Source: Azolla pinnata (Eukaryota; Streptophyta; Polypodiopsida; Salviniales; Salviniaceae). From it: a stretch of DNA of 39,080 bases. A program made the translations under genes and the position numbers. Each line of letters starts with the position of its first letter. The first letter of the stretch is position 1. Where the stretch lies: positions 1-39,080 of the forward strand of contig JBBBWG010030309.1 of NCBI GenBank assembly GCA_037176905.1, given 5' to 3'. The notes under the pieces are model-generated. The model saw only the letters and a list, made by a program, of their open reading frames with translations, did not search any database and was not told the DNA's origin. Shown here piece by piece: positions 11,801 to 21,700 of this stretch.

Positions 11801-12302
11801 AACCAAACCTTGCTAGGAGTTTAAAATCTCTTCCCTTTCAACAATCACAGCATGAATCAGATTGTCCAACTTGATTTTCCTTGTAATGCAACACAAGCAT
11901 CTGATGATCATCAAACATTTGGTAGATCAACAAAATAGATTATATAACAATTGGAACTTAAAACACCCAAGCAAGAGATAACAGCACTGCAGACTCCGAC
12001 ATAATGCACAAAATAATCAAGATGAAGCCCTAATGTGGAGGGATGAGAATGGATTTGATCAATACAAATTTTAAAACATGACTCTTTATTTTCGTGATAC
12101 AGCCAGATGATACACAGTTCCCGAAAGATATTCTAACATCCCAACAAGAAGCATTTTGGAGATAATGCCCTCCATTATGTATTTACCTTGAAATGAAAGA
12201 GAGTAATGAACTTTCTGAATCAAATAGAGAAAAAAAATTAAAATTTGCAATGCTTTTCACTACAAAGGGAGGCGGGGAAAAGCCCTTTGTGAATCAATGG
12301 TG
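8896..12302. other. Convergent spacer: 3' regions of the CCCH and GTP cyclohydrolase genes
   Basis: The left part up to about 9560 is likely 3' untranslated sequence of the CCCH gene; AATAAA at 9526-9531 and a second AAATAAATC near 9566 are possible poly(A) signals. The rest has only short unrelated frames, the longest being 127 codons on minus at 10278-10661, with no domain I recognise. A diverged direct repeat lies at 11453-11613. The part next to 12302 is probably the 3' untranslated region of the minus-strand gene. Confidence 0.6.
11453..11613. repeat. Diverged direct repeat (two units, about 86 bp apart)
   Basis: GCTACAAATCAAGGCTT...TTGATTCCACCTAGA...ATCTGCT (11453-11508) recurs as GCTACAAATTAAGGCTT...TTGATTCCATCTAAA...ATCTGCT (11539-11613), with a small insertion in the second unit. 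No coding content is visible. Confidence 0.8.
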
Positions 12303-15300
12303 CTACCAAGTCCTTTTACTATTTCTACTACTATTATTATGACTTGCAATCTGATTGAGGAAATCTGCTTTAGCACTAACCTCAGTAGCAAAAGTACCGA
12401 AAATAGCTATTGTAACAGTGCTGCTCCCCAACTTCTCGACGCCTCTGGAAACCATACAAATATGGCTCGCTTCCAAAACAACTATAATGCTTTGTAGACA
12501 ATACCTATGAATAAGTGATTCAGCAATCTCCTTCGTCAATCTTTCTTGCACTTGAAGCTTATGGCTTTGAGCCTTGACAACCTCCCAAATAGAGGATGGG
12601 CTGATAGAGCCCGATTTTAGCTCTCCAGAAAGATATCCGACGTGTGCCTTACCAAAGAAGGGCAAAAGATGATGTTCACAGAGTGAACAAAAAGCGACAT
12701 CTAGCTCGACTGACAAGAGATTTCTACTCTGAATTGGCTCCTTCACCATCTCTAGAGTGAACCCATTTGTCGATGGAATATCTTGCTTGGCAAGGGCATT
12801 GCTGCTCTGGATTGGCCCTTCTTTCGACATCTCCAAAGAACACCCATTTCTAAGCGGAACAACTAGATCCGCCATGGTACTATGCTTACATTCAGTTGCT
12901 TCCTCTACAATCTCGGAGGAACACCCAGATTGAGGTAATGTTGCCCTCGTGTTGGAGCTCTTGAATGTTCCATTGATGCCATTCGTAGACTCAGTTATTT
13001 CAGGCTCTTTTCTCTTAAAGTTGCAAAGCCAACCAACAAAGCACTTTGCTGTTAAGTGTAGCCCCTCTCTCTTAGGACCTCCAAGAAATAATGAATCTAG
13101 CATCGCCTCCACTGCAGCTACCATGGTTGGGACCTTTTCACACGGTTTTGCCAGCACCGGCAATAGAGTACAATCATAGAAGCTGCCTTGTTCGTTTTTG
13201 GCTTTTATATTACTTCCCTTGGCATGCAGGATGTTTGCTTTTTTACTACCATTTCCAACACCATGAACTGTATTATTCATATTGGAGGTGCGAAGAGTGC
13301 ATTCTTCATCAAGGTCAGCAGTGAGCGAATGAACTGGAATGCAAGGGCAGAAAAACTTCTTCTTCAAGCCTTTGCACTCGGCGTGATCTGCTTCACCTTT
13401 CACAATGATACCATCCAGTGCCAACATTGCTAGAAACTCGATCCATGCATCACTCTCTCTTGCTTCAAATCTGCCTTTACCAGAAATAGTAACCACTGAA
13501 GGAAGAAACAAAGCTTTCTTTGAATTGCTCGCAACCTGATGAAGAAGCCCCGGTACAGGAAGGTGTTGACTTTGCAATACAACAGCAACTCCAAGTGGCT
13601 TGATGGTATCATATAATGCTTGACATATTTCGTCAGCTAAAGTTTGAGGATCCTGTATCCTGCGAGCATACATGTCTGCTACTCGGGGAAGTTTACTCAA
13701 TCCAACAACTTGATATCCAGCAGAAATATATGCTATGTGGCAACACACTTTGAAAGGAAGAAGACAACCTCCACATAAAGAATACATATCAATATTCCGC
13801 ACTACAACCATGCCTCCGAAGCCTCCTCCATATCCGAGTCTGGGATCTACACCCTCTTCAGCAAAGAGTGCATCGCCCACTATGTTTTTTGCTACTTGTC
13901 TATAACCTGATCCCAGAATTAACAAAGTTACCATATGATCAATAATGGAAGCACAAATGTTGTACTACATACATGTGAATCACCAATAGAACTTAGAATT
14001 AGCCAACATAGATAAAAAACTTCTCTATCATGAGGGCCAGATTTAAAGGAAACTTCTTAGCTCAAGCAACAAGTAAAGATGCACCAAATGCTTAAAAATA
14101 CTTCTTCAAAAGCTTCACTAGGATCATGACTTTTAACTAACACAAAAGAAGCGTTGAGCCTTTATGTACTCAGTTGAAGCATAAAAAGAAGTACACTTTC
14201 TAACAAACAGAGCCTATGCAGATGGTTGTAAAGGTATTAAAAAGAGTGCACTAAAAGGAATGAGCATTTCTTTCATGAAATTCTAGGTCAAAGCTTGGCC
14301 TAGTCGTATTAACATTTGTAAAATGAAGGAAGTTCCACAACTTGAGCTCAGATCTATATGCCATTATGTAGTCACAAGAAACGTCAACAGCTTCATTTCT
14401 AAACCAACATACATCTGACTGCAATTGACATCTTCAAAGCACAAAACTGCAGTGAAATAGCTCAGAAAAGCCTAGACTTGAATGTAGCCAAATAATGCTG
14501 AGGGCAAATAGCTCAGAAATGACCTATGATTGAATGCACCCAAAACCCTAAAAAGCATGCGCAAAAAAAACCCAGAAAACAGAGATGTGAATGTGACGGA
14601 ATCCTAAAAGTACCGAATTGAATGCACACGGAGTCCTAAAAACCCCAAAGATACAAGTGCGCAAAAGTCTTAATGACAAGCTCAAATGCTATTAAAGTGA
14701 AAGAAACAGTAGGGGCTGCTCCAAAAGCTCAAAAAGCAACCACTTTTTCTGTAACAAGAAAGAAGCGAAGAATTGAACTAACCAAACAGCAATGTTGAAA
14801 CGAAACGATAAAGTGATGAAAGCAAAGTTTTTTATTGCCACCCCCCTTTGCATCTTTACCATACAAGACAGAGATCTAAGAGAAATGGAGACCCTAAAAT
14901 CACGAACACACAGATCCACGTATAATACTTAAAATCCCAAACAACAAGATTGAGATGCAACAGAAAGCCATTGATTTTGTTTAGACAGGAAAGGAAGTTA
15001 GCTCCAAAATCAGTACTGAAGGTAAAGCCTGAGAGACGCGAGAATATCAGAAGGTAGAGATTCAGAGGAAGGCTAAAATGCAAACAGGCCTTCGCGATCT
15101 CCAACAAGACAGAGAAAGTAAACGAAATCGCATGGGGAGGAACGCAGCGACTGCTATCAGTACCTTTGGTGGCGAAATGAAAAGCTCGAGCTACGCGAAG
15201 AGGTGTCTTGAGGAGGCCATCGCGTCTGACATCCTCTCCCAAGCTCTGAAGCACGACTCTAACAGATTCCATCATCTCCGAGAATCCTTCATCATCATCA

Positions 15301-15509
15301 TCATCTTCTTCTTCTTCTCCTTCGAGATCGGTGGAGGAGGAGGTGGAGGACGACGACGACGACGAAGAAGACGACGATAAGGGAGGACGGACAGTAACGG
15401 ATCGATCTCCGTGGCAGTCGCAAAGGCTGTGGGCATTAGGCACGCAGATGACTTGCAGGGGCGGAGGAGAAACGGGGAGCGTGCAGCAACCATTGCTCAG
15501 AACACCCAT
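12303..15509 (-). CDS. GCH1: GTP cyclohydrolase I (two-domain plant type)
   Basis: Two exons, 15509-15164 and 13906-12303, joined at KG|YRQ (phase 1), give about 649 residues. The enzyme converts GTP to dihydroneopterin triphosphate, the first pterin step of folate synthesis; in plants it is cytosolic and is a fusion of two GCHI-like halves. The N-half follows a Ser run and Glu/Asp run (residues 45-75) and shows LGEDVRRDGLLKTPLRVARA, then LCGGCLLPF near 160, where the usual CEHH zinc/active-site motif is degenerate. The C-half keeps LCEHHLLPFFGKAHVGYL near 525, QVQERLT, and HICMVSRGVEK with the third zinc Cys near 599. Split degeneracy between halves is normal for the plant enzyme. Unusual is the length (family near 460-470 residues, from memory): the loop of the C-half before CEHH is enlarged and carries an internal repeat. 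Start chosen at the only upstream Met before the acidic tract. No transit peptide is evident. Confidence 0.95.
12722..12933 (-). repeat. Three-unit in-frame repeat in the GTP cyclohydrolase loop
   Basis: On the minus strand three units spaced about 80 bases apart encode SGCSSEIVEE, NGCSLEMSKEGPIQSSN and NGFTLEMVKEPIQSRN. The second and third are closest at the nucleotide level. They lie in the variable loop between the LCNFKR segment and the CEHH motif of the C-terminal half and explain part of the extra length. Confidence 0.75.
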
Positions 15510-15830
15510 CTCTCTGTCCCTCGCTCTCTCTCTCCCTCTCTCTATTCCTTCAAGGAAGAAGGAAAGAAACGGGGAGGTCTCTCGGCCTCCTCCTCCTCCT
15601 GCTGCTGCTTCTTCTTCTTCTTCTTCTGCTGCTGCTGCAGCTGCGTGCGTGTCGAGCTGTATGCAGGTTTTCTCTTCTCTGCGCGTTGCTTCAGAGCGAT
15701 GGCTATGGAAAGCTCTGAGTTTTTCTGTTTCTGTTCTTCTGTCTCTGTGAAATGAAAGTGGAGGAGAAGACAGAAAATTAAATAGATAAATAAATAAATT
15801 ATATATTTATATTTCCATTTATATATGATA
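15510..15830 (-). promoter_or_regulatory. Leader and probable core promoter of the GTP cyclohydrolase gene
   Basis: Directly upstream of the ATG on the minus strand are GA-rich runs (15513-15545) and GCA/GAA-type trinucleotide runs (15583-15640), a likely 5' untranslated leader. An AT-rich block at 15781-15830 contains TATAAATATATAA on the minus strand, the best TATA candidate, about 290-300 bases upstream of the ATG. Confidence 0.5.
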
Positions 15831-15850
15831 AATGGGAAATTAGAATTTGA

Positions 15851-16590
15851 CAAATTTTTACAGTTATGTTGTATGAGAACTTTACACAATCCCATACAGA
15901 CATATACTTATGTTATATAATTTTAGCAAATTTTTACAGTTATTTTGTACGAGAACTTTGCATAAGTACAAACATTTACTTATGTGTATAGTTTTGGGCA
16001 AATTTTTACAATTATGTTGTATAATAATTTTGCATATATATATGCATAGAATGAATCGTGCTTTTGCAAGCTGCAATCGCAATCGGGAATGAGTTCGAGC
16101 ATTCGAGATTTGATCAATCGCCACCAGAAGAAATAGGAATTCATTTTTCTGAATGGAAGGAAAACATTATGATTGTTTTTCTCCAAAATAAAATTTGAAA
16201 AGAAAAAACGCGTAACATTCACAAATGTTTGCATTTAAACTTACATTCGTGTTTGCAAAACCAGAAGCTTGCGAATGTTACGTTCTATTTGTGTGCGTGT
16301 GTATATTGAAAATTTCACAATTATGTTGTATGAGAATTTCGCCCATTAGATCATTCGGTGTTTTGTGACACCTTGCACAAAGCTAAGCTGACCTTGCCAT
16401 TTCATCGACGCTTGCCTATTGCTGTTGTTTGAGCTATTCGACGAGGGAAGTTGGATTCGGGCAAATTCTCACAACTGCGCTCGCTGTATGAGAATTTCGG
16501 TCCATCGATTACACCGTATAGTGTTTCGAAACAACCTTGCAACTGAGCTGATCTGACCATGGCCAGTTTCATCGATGTTGCTCTTGCCGT
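15851..16590. repeat. Five related repeat units (three tandem, two longer)
   Basis: A shared core resembling CAAATTTTTACAGTTATGTTG plus TATGAGAA(C/T)TTT starts at 15851, 15927 and 15999 (periods 76 and 72). It starts again near 16309 and 16459 in longer units. The last two are also alike in their flanks (CACCTTGCA, AGCTGA, GACC, TTTCATCGA, TTGCC) over roughly 110-130 bases. They lie upstream of the GTP cyclohydrolase promoter. Nothing coding is seen. Confidence 0.75.
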
Positions 16591-16683
16591 CGAAGCAGTT
16601 ACGCAACAGCAAAGGCTCGCTGTTCTTTTTCTTGTACTATGTCGCTGATATATATCAGAAGATCTGCATGTTTTACAGAGGGA

Positions 16684-16719
16684 AGACTAAATTATGATGA
16701 TGATGATGATGATGATGAT
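16684..16719. repeat. (GAT)n microsatellite
   Basis: About eight ATG/GAT units lie next to the tRNA-like block described at 16741-16800. Confidence 0.9.
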
Positions 16720-16740
16720 ATTCTTCTTTATTATTATTTT

Positions 16741-16800
16741 TCTCGTCAGCGGTAAGTCGGGTTACTTGCATACATTGAACCAGAGTTCAAATCCGAGTAC
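16741..16800 (+). mobile_element. Possible tRNA-derived SINE head (relic)
   Basis: A block reading CAGCGGTAAGTCGGGTTAC is followed about 30 bases on by GAGTTCAAATCC. This resembles an RNA polymerase III A box and B box at the spacing seen in tRNA-derived SINE heads. The stems do not form a proper tRNA cloverleaf, and no body, poly-T tail or target-site duplication was identified, so this is a weak call. Confidence 0.3.
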
Positions 16801-17031
16801 CAACGCTTCTGAACTGTTGAACAATTTTCACTTCATATCTCCTTCTCCTTCTCCTTTCTTCTTTCCTTTCTAACCTGCTTCAGGACCCCATCACCATCGC
16901 AATCATCATCCTCACCACTATCATCATCATCAACATCATCACCATGCATGCTTGTATACATACCATACAATCCGAATCTGAAGATCGGGTGCTGTAAAAC
17001 GCCGAACGAGGAAAGACCCACGAGAATCTTT

Positions 17032-17074
17032 AGCAAAACTGGGAGGCAATGCAACATCGCCTCCCAGTTTCGCT
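17032..17074. repeat. Strong inverted repeat (hairpin)
   Basis: A perfect 12-bp inverted repeat pairs AAACTGGGAGGC (17036-17047) with GCCTCCCAGTTT (17059-17070) around an 11-base loop. After one mismatch, AGC (17032-17034) and GCT (17072-17074) extend the stem. The stem is GC-rich in AT-rich surroundings and is followed by an A run on the plus strand. Confidence 0.85.
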
Positions 17075-18580
17075 TAAAAAAAAACAGATCTTATAAAATC
17101 TTTGGTCCTATGATTAGTTATAAAATGCCAATGGCTACAATGCTTATTCTTTTCACAAATGATTCGAACCATTAATCGGTAGGTGAGATGGTAAATAACT
17201 CGACAAACAAACAGACAGACAAACAGACAAAAAGACCTGCAACAGTTCTTCGTTTTTTTTTTCTTCTATTTGTTTCGATTTAGAAAAAAGCTTGGCTCAG
17301 ATTGAATCACAATGGATGATGGCCGAAGAGGCATGCCGACGCGGCACATCCTCGACCGTTCGTAAATGCCCCATCAAGAAACCCTAAACTTGGAACCCTA
17401 AGCCCTAAAAAGCGCTTTAAGCCACTCTAGTTATGCATTTCCTCAGACTCCTTAGCTTCTAAACTGCCTTTCTTCGTGTTCCAATCGATGACAGAGACAG
17501 GATCGAGATTGAGATCAGCAATCAATCCGATTGAGCGTTGCTTGCCCTTGTTCGCATTCGATATATACATTGATTGTCGTCCATAGCCCTGGAGCTTCTC
17601 GTAACCACACAAAAAAAGAGAAAAAACACACTTCGTCAACCTTATCGTTGCTTGCTACGCATGGGATCGAACACTGGCAGAGATCAATCTGGAGCCTGAT
17701 CAACAAGCAGAACGAATCGAGTGGCATCCTAGCGTTGCACAGAAACAGACAAAAGAGATGAAAATACGCTATTGGGACGTCGACAGCTCTCGATTCCTCC
17801 CTCCAATCACGCCTCGAGATCTGCGGCTTTCGAGCAACTGCTTCCCCTCGGCTCGAAGAAAGTTTTATGTCGGCATCGTGATATGACAGAAAACCCGTCG
17901 AAATCTGCTTCCGGCTTCCTCTGATCGCCAGTGGGCAGAAGCTCCAGATCAAACCCCGAATTTTTATTTCTACGCTTTCATCAAAGCGCGCTTATTCGAC
18001 ACGTTTACACAAACAACATGCTTCTAAAATCTTCGTTCTTCTTCCTCGACGAACAAAGATCATTCCTTAGTATAAAAAAGACCCCGTCGATTGGCTACAA
18101 AATCGTGTACAATAGCTGGTTACCTTAGTATAGCTTTCAACACGTATACATACGAAACCAAATCATGCTCCAAAATTCGTACTCATCGTACATATGCAAA
18201 GACAGAACGCAACATCTCCGCATAATGAGAGGATTATCACATAAATCCAGGATCGAATCATCTGAATCCAAGTCGAAAAGCCTCACCCAACCGACCATAA
18301 TAACATAACTGGGCGGAGGAAACAACCAAAGGCGAGGCTCTATATCTCTCACAACACAGTTCATTCTTCTTCTTTACGATAAGATGCCAGATTCGAGTCA
18401 CACGAATCGAGGCACGACTTCCATCATCATCATTATTTTTGTTTTGTTTTAAGCATATCGATGAACCGAAAGAAATGATCCCATCCGGGAACGTCTCGGA
18501 ATCTCTCTATAGAAAAGGATTAGGAAGATTAGTCGATTAAAACCATGTAAAATTAGCAAGAAGGGTTCAGAGTTTTCCTG
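17075..18580. other. Divergent spacer, no supported gene
   Basis: Short frames only. CAGA/AAAC simple repeats lie at 17205-17238, a T run at 17250, and AACCCTAA-like motifs at 17384-17408. A minus-strand frame ending at 17427 has a coding-like end (LIADLNLDPVSVIDW), but no upstream exon or domain supports it. I see nothing else. Confidence 0.5.
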
Positions 18581-18581
18581 G

Positions 18582-18738
18582 AAAATTGGAATCCAATTTT
18601 AACCCTAAGAATTGGGGGCATTTTTGTAGTTTCCTAAAACCCCGGAATTTGGGGGGCATTTCTCTGCGGTTTCCTTAAACCCCGTCTTCTTCTTCTTCTT
18701 CTTCTTCTTTGTCTTTCTTCTTCTTCTTCTTCTTCTTG
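18582..18738 (+). promoter_or_regulatory. Proximal upstream region of the ARM-repeat gene
   Basis: In order: a perfect palindrome AAAATTGGA-A-TCCAATTTT (18582-18600); a telo-box-like AACCCTAA (18601-18608); a two-unit tandem repeat (18609-18644 and 18645-18684) sharing GAATTTGGGGGCATTT and TTTCCTAAAACCCCG; then a TTC-rich tract to 18737. The ATG follows at 18783. No clear TATA box is seen. Confidence 0.6.
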
Positions 18739-18782
18739 TGCTCGACGATTTTCTCGTTTGCGACGAGCGCGTGACGAGCGAC

Positions 18783-21700
18783 ATGGAGGAGATCAGCCCC
18801 GTGCTTCGATTGCAGCAGATCAAAGGAGAGCTCGGCCTCCAATCCAAACATTATCTCCGGAGGCTAGATGCGATTCAGTCCCTGTCTTCCCTCCTCGACG
18901 ATGGACCCCCCGTTGACTATGCCGACAGCCATGGATCCTTTCTTCGCTTCACTGTCGACGTTCTGGACCTCCTCTTGTTCTCCTTGGCTTTATCAGACTC
19001 CAACACGAAGGTATGCTGTTTATCGTCCCTTCTTGTATACGATTCGCATACATATCAAATAAAGGAGCTGAATTGCCGGATTCTTGCTTGTCTGCTTTCC
19101 AAATTGCCATCTTTTCGATAATGAAACGCAAAAATCCTTACAAAGGGATAAAGCAGTATCAACTCCAAGGCTTCGCATAATTTTTGTTGGTTTAATGTTT
19201 CTTATTATTCGTGTAGGCACTCAAAATGCTTGTTATTCTTTGCTCCTGGTATGCTAGAGATCTGACCAATCTATTGTATTCACCAAATGCATTAAAAAAT
19301 TAGGATTTTGAAAAGAAATTTCAACAAGAAAAATTCAGTGTCTGTATACACATTAAATGAAAATACAGTCTTTATGCAGGTATTTTCTACTGAGATTTCG
19401 GTGTATGCACGAAAATAGAAATATTCTCCTGATAAAGTAGAAGAAGTCCGTGATTGTAACATATTTCTCTATCTGAGTTAGTTCCCTGGCATCCTTGAAT
19501 TTGTCGACAAAGTCAATACGATTTTATTCAATGCATATTAGTGCAAGCTGTTAACAGTTTCTCTTACAGCCCAGCTATGATCAGTTTATTAAGGACAACT
19601 TCATGTTCATTTTACAATGTAGAACATTACAACAAAAGAAGGCTCAATATGATTCAAAAAATAAAACACTTTCTTTAAAAGTCCTTCATAATCACCACAC
19701 AGCCTCATGAAAAGGAAAACATGTGCTAACTCTTCTTTATTGTGTTTTTTAATGAACTTCCCTTTGTCGCGTAAAGGATTTGAGAAGATGAATGCCAAGC
19801 AAAACTGAAGCTAATGAGGACATCCTCAAAAATAGCTTGGAAGGTTCTAAGGCTTAGTACATGAAGGTTTTTCTGTCATTTCGCTTTATTACAACTGGAA
19901 ACTTCAGTCAAGCTGTCGTCAATGATCCTTAAGTTTCTCTAGCCTTCCATCTTTGAGTTTCCTGGTCTGTTGTATACCCGGAGAAGGCACAGTGATGATG
20001 TGTTCATGAGGTCTTTGTTTCATAATCTGCAGGATCAAGCTTAATCTCAAGTGCTCTGTATTTAGAGGTAGTGCGATGAACCTTTCTGCTTAATTTCAAT
20101 ATATTTTCCAATAGGGATCTAGAGTTTAGAACATGGTGGTTTCTATAGTAATTGAGCAGGATTGCAATTAGAATCATCAATCACCTTGGAAAAAGGATTA
20201 TAAGAACCTCGAAAAGAGATGGTCAGTGATTCCTAATTTTTTCTACCTTTTGCATCTTTATGTGGGCTGATCTGCAGTACAATGAACAGAAGGCATAGTA
20301 TACGTGTTAGTAAGGTCTTTGCTTACGAACCTACATGAATAAGAGTAATATATTTAAAGGTGGTGTTGTGATTCTGTACTTAATTTTTGGTTTACTGTAC
20401 TGTTGGTAGTCTTACATAAAAGAATTGGAAGATGAGTTGGTTTACCCCGGTAAAAGAAAAAAATTTTCCTCTGATTATTTAATATTACAATGATGTTTTT
20501 GCTCGTTATCAAAAAACTATCCATAGGAGATGGTTTCTAATGTATATAACCGGGATTCCCTTGATAGGTTGCATGTTGATATTTCGAAAATCCACTTGAC
20601 TGAATGCATTCGAGTTTATAATGAATAGCATGTATTTTGACACACATACACACAAATCCATTTTTTCCAGGTGCGTATTGGTGCCATTCAGTGTGCTAAC
20701 AAGGCCTTTAAGAGCATTCAGAAAACTCTTCCAATACCAGAGTAATGCTTTGTGTATGTTGCCCCCTATTCTTCTTTATGGCAGGAATTTACTTCGCTGA
20801 CATTTGATTTTGTAGTAGGGTTTAGGGCTGACAACTTGTATTTCATATCGTGTTGGTAATTTGCTGACAATTATTTTAGTCTCACAATTGAACATGATCG
20901 AGTTTCTTCTCTTTGAACTTACCATGATAACAGAGTTAGTATTTAAATAACAAGTAAGGACTACTATATTACAAAACACAAGTGTGTTTGTTGAGGCTGG
21001 ATTTCTAAGTGGGGAAAGAGAGAACCTGTGAAGAAAGCTTATATTAACATACACTATCTGGCACAAAGAAAATTAGATAGTTGAGTATAAGTCCCGTCTT
21101 TATATATTTTCCAAGAGACTTGACTTCCAATGCTTCCAGGAAAACCTTGGTTGATAACCATTTCTCCCGTTTGGAGTTTGGAATACTGTCTTAAAGTTAA
21201 AAGGCATTATGCTGTCTTTTGATGATCATGAAAATACTTCCATTAAATTATTTGAAAAGATGAATCTCTTGTGAAGATTGGACCGATATACATGGGGATT
21301 TCTTGCAACAAATGCGGATGAACACAGAGAAGTACAGAATGCGGCAGAAGAGTTATTTTTGGGAGAAGAAGCAACACTCAGAAGCCTATGCTCCGAGGTG
21401 CTGATGTTTTTCCAAAGCTGTTTGTAGCTTGTGGCTCCATATTTTCTCTGGATTCTGAATGATTGTCTTTGTGAATCAGGAGATGATCATTCGCCTGGTT
21501 GAGAATTTTGTTACAAGAGTGATACATTCTCTGAGAAGTGGACATAAAAAATCATCAGCTTCAGTTTTTGAAGGCTTTCAATTTGCAGCTGATATGAGGC
21601 TCTTATTGTTTTCTATTGAGGGGGCCATACAACTTCAGTTAATCAATGTATCAGAAAATTCTGATCACGCAAACTTAGTCCCTGCATTGATTGTAGTCGC

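Noticed and set aside
16741..16800. A functional tRNA gene
   Set aside because: Only A and B box-like strings are present; acceptor, anticodon and T stems do not pair.
17427..17639. Minus frame ending LIADLNLDPVSVIDWNTKK with a DLNL (EAR-like) string
   Set aside because: The end looks coding-like, but there is no partner exon, promoter or family match, and a four-residue motif is weak evidence.
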